NCBI RefSeq assembly: GCF_021431965.1
Contig: NZ_CP090370.1
Coordinates: 1,798,001 to 1,862,000 of the forward strand
From: Erythrobacter sp. SDW2
GTDB taxonomy: Bacteria; Pseudomonadota; Alphaproteobacteria; Sphingomonadales; Sphingomonadaceae
Direction: 5' to 3'
Length of the DNA: 64,000 nucleotides
Shown here: positions 35,266-46,374 of the stretch, piece by piece
Position numbering within the stretch: position 1 is the stretch's first letter
Layout: each line of letters opens with the position of its first letter
Position numbers and translations under genes: made by a program
Notes under the pieces: generated by a model
The model's input: only the letters and a program-made list of their open reading frames with translations
What the model was told of the DNA's origin: nothing
Database searches by the model: none

Positions 35266-37629
35266 CTAGATCGGCATCCCGGGCGGCACGCTCGGCAGCA
35301 GGTTCCGGTCGGCCAACGCGCGGGTCAGCGCGTCCTCGTCGGACAGCAGCGCGCCAAGGCCCCGCCGCCAGTCGGCATCGGCGCCTTTGCCCTTGCTTGC
35401 GGACAATGCCTTGGCCCAGGCATCCAGCTGGCCGTCGATCTGCAGCGCAATCGAGCGCGAAAGCTTGCCATCCCGCGCGGTGCGGGCGAGGTCGAGCGCG
35501 ATCGTGGTGGCGATCCTGCGGCCAATTGCCCCCTGCCCCGCGACGCTCTGCGCATGGGCCAGCAGCCGCGCGACGACATCATAGGCGGAAGGCACGCCGG
35601 AGTCCCCGGCATGCTGCATGTCGAGCCGGTTGAGCCGCTGTGGATCGAGCAGGCTGTCGAGGATGTGCACCGCGCCGATCTCCGTAGCGCTTAGCGTATC
35701 GAACACGGGTCCGCCGGCCGTGGGCATGACTTCGATATCGGTCTGGTAGTCGCCATCGCTGCCGGGTCCGAAGGAGAGGATCGGCTGCAGCCTCGCAGGC
35801 ACCGTCAGCGCTTCGACCGACAGAGCCTGTATCAGCGCATCGAGCGCGGCGCGCTGGTTGGCGGCAGGAACGTTCGCCACCATCGCATCGTCACCGGCCA
35901 GTGCGACAGGTGCGATTACGCCGCCAAGCGCCTTGGCCGCCGCTTCGCTCTGGTAGCGATGCAGCAGCCAGATCGGCACGAAGGCGCGGCGCAGGCTCGC
36001 CATGTCCTGCCCGCCGGGGATGGCGTCGATGTTGAACCTTTGCAGCGCCACCTTGCGCACTTCCATGACACGGGCGAGTTCCGCGACTGGATCGCCGCCG
36101 TCGTCCCACAATGCCCCTTGCGGGTTTGCCGTGTCGAAGCCACGCGCATCGCCATCGCCGACGAAGCGCAGGCCCTGCGCCCGGGCCTCGGCAACCATCG
36201 CCCGCGCTTCCTCGTCGGTCGTGGCCCCATAGAGATAGCGGACGACGAACTTGTCCCATTCCCCGATGCCGGTGCCATAGGCATCGGTCAGGTCGAGCTT
36301 GCCGTCAGTCAGCTTCACCCTCGGTGCGGGGTAATCCATCACCGAGTAGCGGCCCTGGCTGCTGCCGGCGAAATTATGCGAGAATCCCAGTGCATGGCCG
36401 ACTTCGTGGGCGCCGAGCTGACGGATGCGGGCGAGTGCGGTGGCGACCGGATCGTTCGGATCACCCGTCTCGCTCAGCCCCGCGCCGACCAGCGCCTGGA
36501 AGATCAGGATGTCCTGCCGAACGCGCAGCGATCCGAGCATGACACTGCCTTTCAGCACCTCGCCGGTGCGGGGATCGACCATCATCCCGCCATAGGACCA
36601 GCCCCGTGTCGCGCGGTTGACCCAGTTGACGACATTGTAGCGGATATCGAGCGGATCGGCGCCTTCGGGGAGGATCTCGACCCTGAACGCCCCGGGCAGG
36701 CCCGCCGCATCGAAGGCGTCGGACCACCAGCCCACCCCGTCGGCCAGCGCCTGCCGGACCGGCTCGGGCGCGGCTGGGTCGATATAGAAAATGATCGGCT
36801 CCTTCACCGGAGAGGTAGGGTCGCTTGGGTCGATCTTCTCCAGCCGGTGCCGCAGCGCCATCTTCTGCAGCATCGGTGCGGCAAGGGGCGCCGAGTAGTC
36901 GTATTTGAAATTGGAGAACACGAAGCCGTACGGATCGGTCCGGATCGGGAATGGCTCGGTCGGCAGCGCGATCAGCGAATGGCGCACCCACATCGCCACG
37001 TCAGGCCCGGTCGGCGAAACATTGCGCAGCTCGGCCGAAGGGCGCTCCGACGAGAAACTGAGCAAGGCGCTGAACTCGGCGTTGCGCGCAAAGACCTTGA
37101 CCTTGCCCGGATCGGCCAGCGAGCGCTTGGGGTCGAGCGCATACTTGTTGGCATCGCTGCCCAGCTGCCGCGCAAACCCGAAATGGTCCATCGCCAGGAA
37201 GGACGCAAAGTCGAAGCTGAAACTGCCGTCGCCCCTGGTTTCGGCAATCTCTCCGATCCACAGCGTCGCATTGCTGAAGCTGTTGGCCACCGCCGCTTGT
37301 TCCGCAGCCGATCCGTTCGGGGCGACGAAGGTCTGGTTCTCCATCTCCGCCACCACCTTGCCGCCAACACGGCGGAAGCGGATCACTCCGTTCTGCAGCC
37401 AGGCGCCCCGGTCAACGCCGACGGCCGCCGAGCCCAATCCGGTCTCCACTTGCGCAATATAGATGTAGCGCGCAGCAATCCCGTCAGCACCAGGCTTGGG
37501 CAGGGTCAGCATGATCTTGCCGTCCTGCTCCCCCGCCACGACCGGCAACAGCGTGTCCTGCGCATAGGCCACGACTGGAACAAGCGCGCTCGACAGGCTC
37601 AACGCAGCGGCGATCATCAGGTGGCGCAT
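35266..37629 (-). CDS. Secreted zinc metalloprotease (DUF5117/DUF4953-type)
   Basis: 787-residue protein with a signal peptide (MRHLMIAAALSLSSALVPVVAYAQ). The metzincin-like motif HEVGHALGFSH is at residues 408-418, giving three zinc histidines and the catalytic Glu409. A long N-terminal beta-rich domain precedes it (DUF5117-like) and a helical C-terminal domain follows. The open frame extends far upstream into ychF territory, but the ATG at 37629, after GGGGAG, marks the signal peptide. Likely periplasmic or outer-membrane associated. Target unknown. Confidence 0.88.
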   Translation of the reverse strand: MRHLMIAAALSLSSALVPVVAYAQDTLLPVVAGEQDGKIMLTLPKPGADGIAARYIYIAQVETGLGSAAVGVDRGAWLQNGVIRFRRVGGKVVAEMENQTFVAPNGSAAEQAAVANSFSNATLWIGEIAETRGDGSFSFDFASFLAMDHFGFARQLGSDANKYALDPKRSLADPGKVKVFARNAEFSALLSFSSERPSAELRNVSPTGPDVAMWVRHSLIALPTEPFPIRTDPYGFVFSNFKYDYSAPLAAPMLQKMALRHRLEKIDPSDPTSPVKEPIIFYIDPAAPEPVRQALADGVGWWSDAFDAAGLPGAFRVEILPEGADPLDIRYNVVNWVNRATRGWSYGGMMVDPRTGEVLKGSVMLGSLRVRQDILIFQALVGAGLSETGDPNDPVATALARIRQLGAHEVGHALGFSHNFAGSSQGRYSVMDYPAPRVKLTDGKLDLTDAYGTGIGEWDKFVVRYLYGATTDEEARAMVAEARAQGLRFVGDGDARGFDTANPQGALWDDGGDPVAELARVMEVRKVALQRFNIDAIPGGQDMASLRRAFVPIWLLHRYQSEAAAKALGGVIAPVALAGDDAMVANVPAANQRAALDALIQALSVEALTVPARLQPILSFGPGSDGDYQTDIEVMPTAGGPVFDTLSATEIGAVHILDSLLDPQRLNRLDMQHAGDSGVPSAYDVVARLLAHAQSVAGQGAIGRRIATTIALDLARTARDGKLSRSIALQIDGQLDAWAKALSASKGKGADADWRRGLGALLSDEDALTRALADRNLLPSVPPGMPI

Positions 37630-37749
37630 GAAAACTCCCCACGGTTGCCGAACCTGATTAGCACCCTTGCCCGCCCTGTCGAGCCACACGGCTTCCCAAT
37701 GCCGACGCGCGCGGCTAAGGGCGCGCCACATTCTATTCCGGAGTATCCA

Positions 37750-38850
37750 ATGGGTTTTCGTTGCGGGATCGTCGGCCTGCCCAATGTCGGCAAGTCCACC
37801 CTGTTCAATGCACTGACCGAGACGCAGGCCGCGCAGGCTGCGAACTATCCGTTCTGCACCATCGAGCCCAATGTCGGGCAGGTGGCCGTCCCGGACGAGC
37901 GGCTGCAGAAGATCGCTGCGATTGCCGGGAGCGCCAAGATCATCGAGACCCAGCTGGGCTTCGTCGACATTGCCGGTCTCGTCAAAGGCGCCAGCAAGGG
38001 TGAAGGCCTGGGCAACCAGTTCCTCGGCAATATTCGCGAGGTTGACGCAATTGTACATGTGTTGCGGTGCTTCGAGGACGACGATATCCAGCATGTCGCC
38101 AACCGGGTCGACCCGCTGGCGGATGCCGAAGTGGTCGAGACCGAGCTGATGTTGTCGGACCTCGAAAGTCTCGAGAAACGCGTGCCCGCAGCCGCCAAGC
38201 GCGCCACCGGCGGGGACAAGGAAGCCAAGCTGATGGCCTCGGTGCTGGGGCAAGCACTCGAACTCCTCCGCGAAGGCAAGCCTGCCCGGCTGACCGAGCC
38301 CAAGGATGACGAGGAAGCCCGCATCTTCAAGCAGGCGCAACTGCTCACCGCGAAACCGGTGCTCTATGTCTGCAACGTCAGCGAAGAGGATGCCGCAGCG
38401 GGCAATCCGCTGTCGGCACAGGTCTTCGCCAAGGCTGAAGCCGAAGGAGCACAGGCCGTGGTCGTCTCCGCCGCAATCGAAGCCGAGCTGGTCGCCATGC
38501 CGCAGGAAGAGCGCGCGGAGTATCTGGAGTCGCTCGGCCTGGAAGAAAGCGGCCTCGCCCGCGTGATCCGCGCCGGGTACAAGTTGCTCGGTCTGAAGAC
38601 CTTTTTCACCGCCGGCCCCAAGGAAGCCCGCGCCTGGACCTTCCACGACGGTGCCCGTGCCCCGCAGGCGGCAGGCGAGATCCACACCGACTTCGAACGC
38701 GGCTTCATCCGCGCCGAGACCATCGCCTATGACGACTATGTCGCTCTCGGCGGCGAAGCAGGCGCGAAAGAAGCCGGCAAGTTGCGCCAGGAAGGCAAGG
38801 ATTACGTGGTGCAGGACGGCGACGTGATGCTCTTCAAGTTCAACGTTTGA
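37750..38850 (+). CDS. ychF: Redox-regulated ATPase/GTPase YchF (OLA1-like)
   Basis: 366-residue Obg-superfamily NTPase that prefers ATP and associates with ribosomes. G1 is GLPNVGKSTLFNAL, and FVDIAGLVKGASKGEGLGNQFL is the G3 region. The C-terminal TGS domain is present (FFTAGPKEARAWTFHDGARAPQAAGEIHTDFERGFIRAE). The ATG at 37750 follows GGAG and fits the universal MGFRCGIVG start; the very long frame upstream is antisense to the metalloprotease. Confidence 0.95.
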   Translation: MGFRCGIVGLPNVGKSTLFNALTETQAAQAANYPFCTIEPNVGQVAVPDERLQKIAAIAGSAKIIETQLGFVDIAGLVKGASKGEGLGNQFLGNIREVDAIVHVLRCFEDDDIQHVANRVDPLADAEVVETELMLSDLESLEKRVPAAAKRATGGDKEAKLMASVLGQALELLREGKPARLTEPKDDEEARIFKQAQLLTAKPVLYVCNVSEEDAAAGNPLSAQVFAKAEAEGAQAVVVSAAIEAELVAMPQEERAEYLESLGLEESGLARVIRAGYKLLGLKTFFTAGPKEARAWTFHDGARAPQAAGEIHTDFERGFIRAETIAYDDYVALGGEAGAKEAGKLRQEGKDYVVQDGDVMLFKFNV

Positions 38851-38928
38851 TCCACTGCGTCGAACGACGGAACCCTTTGCCGCATCGCTCCGTTGGGCAG
38901 TTAGGAAACTGCGCCGGGGCAATGTGCA

Positions 38929-39732
38929 ATGGTCGACAAATCGGAAAAATTCAGCTGGCTGGTCAGGCTTGGCTATGCGGCGCGGGGGGTGACCTACGTC
39001 CTGCTCGGCTATATTGCGCTCAGCACCGCCGGCGAGGTCCAGTCCGGGGCTGCTGCGGTTTACGACTACTTGCAGGAGGTGCCGCTCGGCACGGTCCTGC
39101 TCTGGCTGATGGCTGTGGGTCTCCTGGCCTATGCCGCGTTCAAATTCCTCTCCGCGATCGCGGACATCCAGAGCCGCGGCGATGATGCCGTGGGGTTGAC
39201 GAAGCGGGTGGGTGACGCCGCCAGCGGAATCGCACACCTCTTCCTTGCTTATGCTGCCTACCAGTTCGCCAATGGCGAGAAGACGTCCGCAGCGGGTGAA
39301 GGCGGCGGTCAGGAAATGGCCGGATCGGTGCTCTCGATGAATCTCGGAGCGGCTGTCATCGGCATCATCGGGCTCGGCTTTCTGGTCGGTGCGGTGATGC
39401 AGGCCAAGAAGGCGTGGACCTCGTCGTTCATGCGCCACATCTCTGCCGGAGCTCCGCAGGGAGTTCGGACCGCTGGACGTCTCGGCCATGCTGCCCGCGC
39501 GGTGGTCTTTCTGCTCATTGGCATTTCCATGTTGGAAGGGGCATGGTTTTCGACCGAAAGCCGCGTCAAGGGCCTTGGTGAAGCAATCCTGTCCTTGCGC
39601 GATACCGGACCAGTCTACCTGATCGTAGCCGTAGGCCTGATCATGTTCGGTGTCTTCAGCCTGGTGACCGCGCGATACCGGATCATCCCGGACGTGAACC
39701 GCGCGAATTTGCAGAGGAGCGTGCCGGGCTGA
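38929..39732 (+). CDS. DUF1206 integral membrane protein
   Basis: 267-residue protein with six predicted helices in three pairs, each pair resembling the next: LVRLGYAARGVTYVLLGYIAL, KRVGDAASGIAHLFLAYAAY and RTAGRLGHAARAVVFLLIGI share a small-residue pattern. This threefold repeat is the DUF1206 signature. No known function. It follows ychF by 78 bases and is convergent with mutL. Confidence 0.8.
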   Translation: MVDKSEKFSWLVRLGYAARGVTYVLLGYIALSTAGEVQSGAAAVYDYLQEVPLGTVLLWLMAVGLLAYAAFKFLSAIADIQSRGDDAVGLTKRVGDAASGIAHLFLAYAAYQFANGEKTSAAGEGGGQEMAGSVLSMNLGAAVIGIIGLGFLVGAVMQAKKAWTSSFMRHISAGAPQGVRTAGRLGHAARAVVFLLIGISMLEGAWFSTESRVKGLGEAILSLRDTGPVYLIVAVGLIMFGVFSLVTARYRIIPDVNRANLQRSVPG

Positions 39733-39741
39733 AACAGCGGC

Positions 39742-41586
39742 CTAGTGCCGCCCGAACAGCTTCTCTACATCTTCCATCGAAAGCTTCACCCATGTTGGGC
39801 GGCCGTGGTTGCATTGGCCCGACCTTGGCGTGCGCTCCATTTCGCGCAACAACGCGTTCATTTCGTCGACGCGCAGTGGGCGCCCTGCCCTGACCGAGCC
39901 GTGGCAGGCCATGGTAGCGAGGACCAGGTCCAGCTTTTCGCCCAGCAAGAGCGCTTCGCCATGCTGGGCAAGGTCATCGGCAATGTCCTGCAGCAATTTG
40001 TGCGGGTCCGAGCCTGCAAGCGCATGCGGAAGCGAACGGACCAGCATCGCACCGGGTCCGAAACGTTCGATCGCGAGCCCGAGGCTGTCGAGCCTCTCCG
40101 CCGCACCTTCGAGCAGGTCACAGGCGGGTTCGTCGAGCTCGACCACTTCGGGCAGGAGCAGGGCCTGGCTTCGAGCCACAGCGTCCCCTGCACCTGCCGC
40201 CTTGAGCCGTTCCAGCACGAGGCGCTCATGCGCCGCGTGCTGGTCGACCAGGACGAGACCGTCGCTGGCCTCGGCGACGATATAGGTGTTGGCAATTTGC
40301 CCCCGGGCAATGCCGAGCGGGAAGTCTTCCGTTTCGACTGCAACAGGTTCGGCTTCGACGGCCCTGCCTTGCGGCGCGGCCAAGACCTCTGCTTCGTAGC
40401 TTCGCCATTCCCGGGAGGCCTCGCGAACCTGTGCGGAAGCCGCAGACCATTCCCGCGCTTCGAAGATCGAGCGCAAGGCAGGGGCTACTTCTTGTCGGCC
40501 TAACGCTTCGCTGCCTGAGGCCAAGGGCTCCTGCTGCCACCGCGTCATTGCCCCCGCGTCGGGCGTCTGCGCACTGCGGCGATCCCCGGTCGAAAGCGCA
40601 TGCCGCAGCCCCGAGACGATAAAGCCGCGCACACCCGCGGCATCGCGGAAGCGGACTTCGGTCTTCGCCGGATGGACGTTGACGTCGACGTCTTCGGCCG
40701 GAAGCTCTAGGAACAGCGCGAGGACCGCATGCCGGTCCCTTGCCAGCATATCGGCATAGGCCCCGCGTACCGCTCCGACGAGCAGCCGGTCCTTCACCGG
40801 TCGGCCGTTGACGAACAGGTACTGATGATCGGCCACGCCGCGGTTGTATGTCGGCAGACCCGCGATCCCTGTCAGCGTCATCTCGCCCCGTTGAAGGTCC
40901 AGCAGCACGCCGTTGTCCTTCAACTCGCGCGCGACGATCTGCGCCACGCGGTCGGGTAGGCTTTCGTCCGGTTGCACCGCCAAGGTGCGTCGCTCGCCAT
41001 GATCGAGGGTGAATCCGATATCGGGCCGCGCCATCGCCAGGCGACGGACAATGTCGAGGCAGGCGGCGTATTCGCTGCGCTCGGTGCGCAGGAACTTGCG
41101 GCGGGCGGGCACCTTGGCGAAGACCTGCTCGATCCGCGCCCGCGTGCCGGGCGGCAAGGCGGCAGGCCCTTCATCCACCAGCACGCCATGGTCGACGACC
41201 CTTCGCCTGCCCTCGCCAGCGTCGTGCGGGCGGCTTTCGAGCGTGAACCGCGAGACGCTTGCTATCGACGGCAGAGCCTCGCCACGAAAACCGAGCGTTG
41301 CGACCCGCTCTATCGCTTGCGCTTCACCGATCAGTTCTTCGGGCAGTTTGGACGTCGCATGGCGTTCGAGCGCGAGCTGCATCGCCAGCGGATCCATCCC
41401 GCACCCGTCATCGGTCACTTCGATCCTCGTCAACCCGCCGTCGACCAGCTTGATCACGATCCGCGAGGCTCCTGCGTCGATGGCATTCTCGACCAGTTCC
41501 TTCAGCGCCGCCGCAGGGCGCTCGACCACCTCGCCCGCGGCAATGCGATTGACGAGTTCTTCTGGCAGACGGCGAATTTCGGGCAT
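39742..41586 (-). CDS. mutL: DNA mismatch repair protein MutL
   Basis: 614-residue MutL. The GHKL ATPase domain shows ELVENAIDAGAS, TDDGCGMD and TLGFRGEALPSIASVS. The C-terminal dimerisation domain carries DQHAAHERLVLE (DQHAxxExxxxE), ACHGSVRAG and CNHGRPTW, the metal-binding set of an endonuclease-type MutL, as expected in a lineage without MutH. The start ATG at 41586 (MPEIRRLPEEL) is preferred; GTG at 41592 is two codons upstream. It is divergent from mreB with 187 bases between. Confidence 0.95.
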   Translation of the reverse strand: MPEIRRLPEELVNRIAAGEVVERPAAALKELVENAIDAGASRIVIKLVDGGLTRIEVTDDGCGMDPLAMQLALERHATSKLPEELIGEAQAIERVATLGFRGEALPSIASVSRFTLESRPHDAGEGRRRVVDHGVLVDEGPAALPPGTRARIEQVFAKVPARRKFLRTERSEYAACLDIVRRLAMARPDIGFTLDHGERRTLAVQPDESLPDRVAQIVARELKDNGVLLDLQRGEMTLTGIAGLPTYNRGVADHQYLFVNGRPVKDRLLVGAVRGAYADMLARDRHAVLALFLELPAEDVDVNVHPAKTEVRFRDAAGVRGFIVSGLRHALSTGDRRSAQTPDAGAMTRWQQEPLASGSEALGRQEVAPALRSIFEAREWSAASAQVREASREWRSYEAEVLAAPQGRAVEAEPVAVETEDFPLGIARGQIANTYIVAEASDGLVLVDQHAAHERLVLERLKAAGAGDAVARSQALLLPEVVELDEPACDLLEGAAERLDSLGLAIERFGPGAMLVRSLPHALAGSDPHKLLQDIADDLAQHGEALLLGEKLDLVLATMACHGSVRAGRPLRVDEMNALLREMERTPRSGQCNHGRPTWVKLSMEDVEKLFGRH

Positions 41587-41605
41587 CCGCACAACCTAGC
41601 GATGA

Positions 41606-42817
<1,212 letters not shown>

Positions 42818-42830
42818 AGGAGGGCAGCAC

Positions 42831-43739
42831 ATGGCGCCGCCTTCCGCACGGCGCTCCGGGCATTCTCGCAGGGCGCAATACGGACAATTCACCGGCTATG
42901 TTCTCGCCAGCATTGGCGCGATTGTGGGCGCGATCCTGCTCGTCATATCGTTGTTCAGCCCGAGCGCCTTCGGCGGCCTGCGCGGCACGGCAGCCGAAGC
43001 CGTCGCTCCGGCAGGCGCAGGCGTGGCCGTAGCGCGTTCCGAGGGCCGCAGCTGGCTCGACAGCATCTCCGGCTATCTGCGCGCCGGGAGCCAGAACGAG
43101 GCCTTGAAGAAGGAGGTCGAGATCGCCCGTATCCGCCTGCAAGAGGCAGAGGCACTCAAGGAAGAGAACGCACGGCTTAAGTCGCTGCTGCGGCTCGAGG
43201 ATGCCGAGGACAAGCCGGTTGTGGCCTCGCGCATTGTCGGCGCGACCGCTGCTAGCTCGCGGCGCTATGCCTATCTCGGCGTAGGTTCGCGCGATGGCGT
43301 GAGGCCTGGCATGCCGGTGCGCAGCCCGCGCGGCTTCATCGGCCGGGTACTCGAGGTATCGCCCAACACTGCTCGCGTGCTGCTGTTGACGGACACCGAG
43401 AGCATCGTCCCCGTACGCCGCGCCAAGGACGATCTCGTCGCCTTTGCCGAAGGGCGTGGTGACGGTCGCATCAATATCCGCCTGATCAACCTCGGCATCA
43501 ATCCGCTGAAGGTCGGCGACGTGTTCGTCACCAGCGGCGCCGGAGGCTTCTTCCGTCCCGGCGTAGCCGTTGCAATCCTGTCGGAAGTGACCGACGATGG
43601 CGGAATTGCCCGCATCATCAGCGATCCGGCCGCGACCGATTTCGTCGTGGTCGAAAAAGTCTACCAGCCGACTGCGCTGAAGGCCGCGCAGACGCCGGTC
43701 GAGCGCGACCTCGCCCCAGCCGCTTCAGGAGGGGAATGA
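42831..43739 (+). CDS. mreC: Rod-shape-determining protein MreC
   Basis: 302-residue periplasmic scaffold with one N-terminal membrane helix (VLASIGAIVGAILLVISLF), a coiled coil (residues about 85-125, AEALKEENARLKSLLRL) and the beta-domain with VGSRDGVRPGMPV and DPAATDFVVVEK. It bridges MreB/MreD to PBP2. A basic N-terminal cytoplasmic patch (RRSGHSRR) precedes the helix. The stop overlaps the mreD start (ATGA). Confidence 0.94.
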   Translation: MAPPSARRSGHSRRAQYGQFTGYVLASIGAIVGAILLVISLFSPSAFGGLRGTAAEAVAPAGAGVAVARSEGRSWLDSISGYLRAGSQNEALKKEVEIARIRLQEAEALKEENARLKSLLRLEDAEDKPVVASRIVGATAASSRRYAYLGVGSRDGVRPGMPVRSPRGFIGRVLEVSPNTARVLLLTDTESIVPVRRAKDDLVAFAEGRGDGRINIRLINLGINPLKVGDVFVTSGAGGFFRPGVAVAILSEVTDDGGIARIISDPAATDFVVVEKVYQPTALKAAQTPVERDLAPAASGGE

Positions 43740-44311
43740 TGCCGCCGGCGGGATTGGACCGCATCCAGCATGCCGCTGCTCGCCGCGACCAGTATGGCAG
43801 CCGCATCAACCGCGACCATTCGCCGGTTCTGCTGGTGCTGGTCCCGTGGGGGACAATCATGCTTGCGGCCGTGGTGCCGTTTTTCTTCCTGACCTCGGCC
43901 ATTCCTCTGGTGCCGCCTCTGGCGTTGCTGTTCCTGTTGGCCTGGCGCCTGGTACGCCCCGGAGTGCTTCCCGTGTGGGCGGGCTTGCCGCTTGGTCTGT
44001 GGACGGACCTCTACAGCGGCCAGCCGTTCGGCTGTTCGGTCTTGCTGTTCTCGCTTTCGCTTCTTACGATCGAGGTGCTCGAGACCCGATTTCCCTGGCG
44101 GGATTTCCTGCAAGACTGGGCCACCGCCATGCTGGCAATCCTCGCATACATCGGTCTAGGCGTCGTGTTTTCGGGTGCCGACGTCACCCCCCTGACAATC
44201 ATAGCAGTTGCCCCCCAGGCCTTGCTGTCTGTGCTGGCCTATCCCATTGTCGCACGCATGGTTGCTGCACTCGACCGAATTCGGCTGCTCCGTATCCGGG
44301 TCGTCCGCTGA
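43736..44311 (+). CDS. mreD: Rod-shape-determining protein MreD
   Basis: 191-residue membrane protein with about five helices (WGTIMLAAVVPFFFL, ALLFLLAWRLV, LPLGLWTDLYSGQPFG). The LPLGLWTDLYSGQPFG segment matches the MreD hallmark. Two adjacent ATGs start it (43736 and 43739), overlapping the mreC stop; its own stop shares one base with the mrdA ATG. Position between mreC and mrdA confirms identity in a poorly conserved family. Confidence 0.9.
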   Translation: MMPPAGLDRIQHAAARRDQYGSRINRDHSPVLLVLVPWGTIMLAAVVPFFFLTSAIPLVPPLALLFLLAWRLVRPGVLPVWAGLPLGLWTDLYSGQPFGCSVLLFSLSLLTIEVLETRFPWRDFLQDWATAMLAILAYIGLGVVFSGADVTPLTIIAVAPQALLSVLAYPIVARMVAALDRIRLLRIRVVR

Positions 44312-46374
44312 TGGCCCTGGGTTCGGGCAAGCTGCCGATCAGTTCGACGACGCTGAAGAACCGGTTCGATCGCCGGACGGTGGTCTTGACCGGCTTTGGT
44401 GCCGGTGTCGGTATGCTGCTCGCAGCGCGAATGGGCTATATCGCCATCGCCGAGAACGAGAAATACGCCACCGAAAGCGAGAGCAACCGGGTCAACCTGA
44501 CGCTGATACCGCCACGACGGGGCTGGATTCTCGACCGCAACGGAGCCCCCCTCGCCTCCAACCGGGCTGATTTCCGGGTCGACATCATTCCGGAACGCAT
44601 GGTCGACAAGAAGGCGACTCTCAACCGGTTGGCAAGCCTGCTTTCGCTGGAGCCCGACAAGCTGCGCGACCTACACAAGAAGGTCGATGAATCGCGCGGG
44701 TACGCGCCAATCGAGGTCGCCAGCGGGCTCGACTATGACCAGTTTGCCACTGTCTCGTTGCGTTTGCCGGAATTACCGGGCGTGGTGCCGCAACGGGGCT
44801 ATTCTCGGTTCTACCCTACCGGTCCCTCGGTCGGTCACCTGATCGGCTATGTCGGTGCGGCCTCGGCCGAGGAGTACGAGAAGGACCGCAACCCGCTGCT
44901 GATCACGCCGGGGTACAAGACCGGCAAGGACGGGATCGAGAAACAGTTCGAGCAGACCTTGCGGGGGGAACCGGGTGCGCGCCGGGTCGAAGTCACGGCC
45001 TCGGGCCGGATTGTTCGCGACCTCGAAAGCCGGCCGGATATCCAGGGCAAGCCGGTTCAATTGACCATAGACGGCCCGCTCCAGGATTATGCCGCGCGGC
45101 GCATCGGGCTCGAGTCAGGGTCGGTCGTGGTGATGGACTGCACCAACGGCGATTTGTTGTGCATGGCATCGATGCCGAGTTTCGATCCCAACAGCTTCTC
45201 CGACGGGATCGGCAGCGTCGAGTATGCCATGCTGCGCGAGGACGAGCGGGTGCCGCTGCGCAACAAGGTGCTCAAGGGGCTCTATCCGCCCGGTTCGACA
45301 GTGAAGCCGATGGTATCAATGGCCTTCCTCAAGGCGGGAATCGATCCGCATGAGACCGTGTATTGTGGCGGCGGTCTGCGGGTCGGCAACCGTGTGTTCG
45401 GCTGCTGGAATCGGCGCGGGCACGGCGCAGTGGACATGGCCAAGGGCATCTACCAGTCCTGCGACGTCTACTTCTATGCCATAGCTCAGCGCATCGGCAT
45501 GGACCCGATTGCTGCCATGGCGCGGCGGTATGGCATGGGTCAGGAATTCGACCTGCCGGTGGTCAGTCAGTTTTATGGAACGGTGCCGGACCCGGCCTGG
45601 AAGATGAACAAGTTCGGACAGGAATGGGCAGCCTTCGACACCGTCAATGCCACCATTGGCCAAGGCTACATGCTTGCCAACCCCCTGCAACTGGCGGTTA
45701 TGGCGAGCCGTTTGGCGACGGGGAACCATGTAACCCCCCGGCTGCTCAAGTCGGCGAAGAATCCCGCTTTCCGGTCGGAGGGTTTCCCGGAGGATCAGCT
45801 CGCCTACATCCGCCAGGCAATGAGCGATGTCGTCAATGGCCCCGGCACGGCAGGGCGCGCAAAGCTGCCGATCGAGAATATCAAGATGGCGGGCAAGACA
45901 GGGACGGCACAAGTCGTCTCGCTCAGCATCTCGGATGGCAAGTCCGGCCCCTGGAAATATCGTGACCATGGTCTCTTCATCTTCTTCGCTCCGTTCGACA
46001 AACCGCGCTACGCCGGCGCGGTCGTGATCGAGCACGGCGGTGGTTCGGGCTCGGCCTATCCGATCGCACGCGACGTCATGACGTATCTGTTCGACCCGAA
46101 CAAAGGGCTTGAGGTATTGCGCGGGCTCGAAGCGCAGTGGGGTGGCACCGCGCGGCAGCGCCTCGAAAAGAAATACGCTGCCTATGCCGCCGCCGCTGGT
46201 GAATCGGTTGAGGCCCCTCCCCGCCGCGACGAGGATATCTTCGACCGTGTTGATGCCGAAGCTCGCATGGCGGTCCAACGGTCCGAGAAGCTGGCGCAGG
46301 ATATCGATGCCATGCGTCCCGAGAACATCTCCGACGATGGTGCCGTACCCGCGAGCGGAGCGGAACCGCGATGA
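44311..46374 (+). CDS. mrdA: Penicillin-binding protein 2 (elongasome transpeptidase)
   Basis: 687-residue class B PBP. A single N-terminal membrane helix (VVLTGFGAGVGMLLAARMGYI) precedes the pedestal domain (PPRRGWILDRNG) and the transpeptidase domain with SxxK at Ser329 (GSTVKP), SCD as the SxN-type box and KTG at 529-531 (GKTGTAQ). The long hydrophilic tail after YLFDPNKGLEVL is about 95 residues. It begins at the last base of mreD and overlaps rodA by ATGA, so the operon is translationally coupled. Confidence 0.96.
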   Translation: MALGSGKLPISSTTLKNRFDRRTVVLTGFGAGVGMLLAARMGYIAIAENEKYATESESNRVNLTLIPPRRGWILDRNGAPLASNRADFRVDIIPERMVDKKATLNRLASLLSLEPDKLRDLHKKVDESRGYAPIEVASGLDYDQFATVSLRLPELPGVVPQRGYSRFYPTGPSVGHLIGYVGAASAEEYEKDRNPLLITPGYKTGKDGIEKQFEQTLRGEPGARRVEVTASGRIVRDLESRPDIQGKPVQLTIDGPLQDYAARRIGLESGSVVVMDCTNGDLLCMASMPSFDPNSFSDGIGSVEYAMLREDERVPLRNKVLKGLYPPGSTVKPMVSMAFLKAGIDPHETVYCGGGLRVGNRVFGCWNRRGHGAVDMAKGIYQSCDVYFYAIAQRIGMDPIAAMARRYGMGQEFDLPVVSQFYGTVPDPAWKMNKFGQEWAAFDTVNATIGQGYMLANPLQLAVMASRLATGNHVTPRLLKSAKNPAFRSEGFPEDQLAYIRQAMSDVVNGPGTAGRAKLPIENIKMAGKTGTAQVVSLSISDGKSGPWKYRDHGLFIFFAPFDKPRYAGAVVIEHGGGSGSAYPIARDVMTYLFDPNKGLEVLRGLEAQWGGTARQRLEKKYAAYAAAAGESVEAPPRRDEDIFDRVDAEARMAVQRSEKLAQDIDAMRPENISDDGAVPASGAEPR

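Noticed and set aside
35959-37749. Long plus-strand frame fused in front of ychF
   Set aside because: It is antisense to the metalloprotease; the YchF family begins at MGFRCGIVG with a ribosome-binding site at 37750.
37630-39489. Minus-strand upstream extension of the metalloprotease frame
   Set aside because: It runs antisense through ychF and the DUF1206 gene; a clear signal peptide and ribosome-binding site define the start at 37629.
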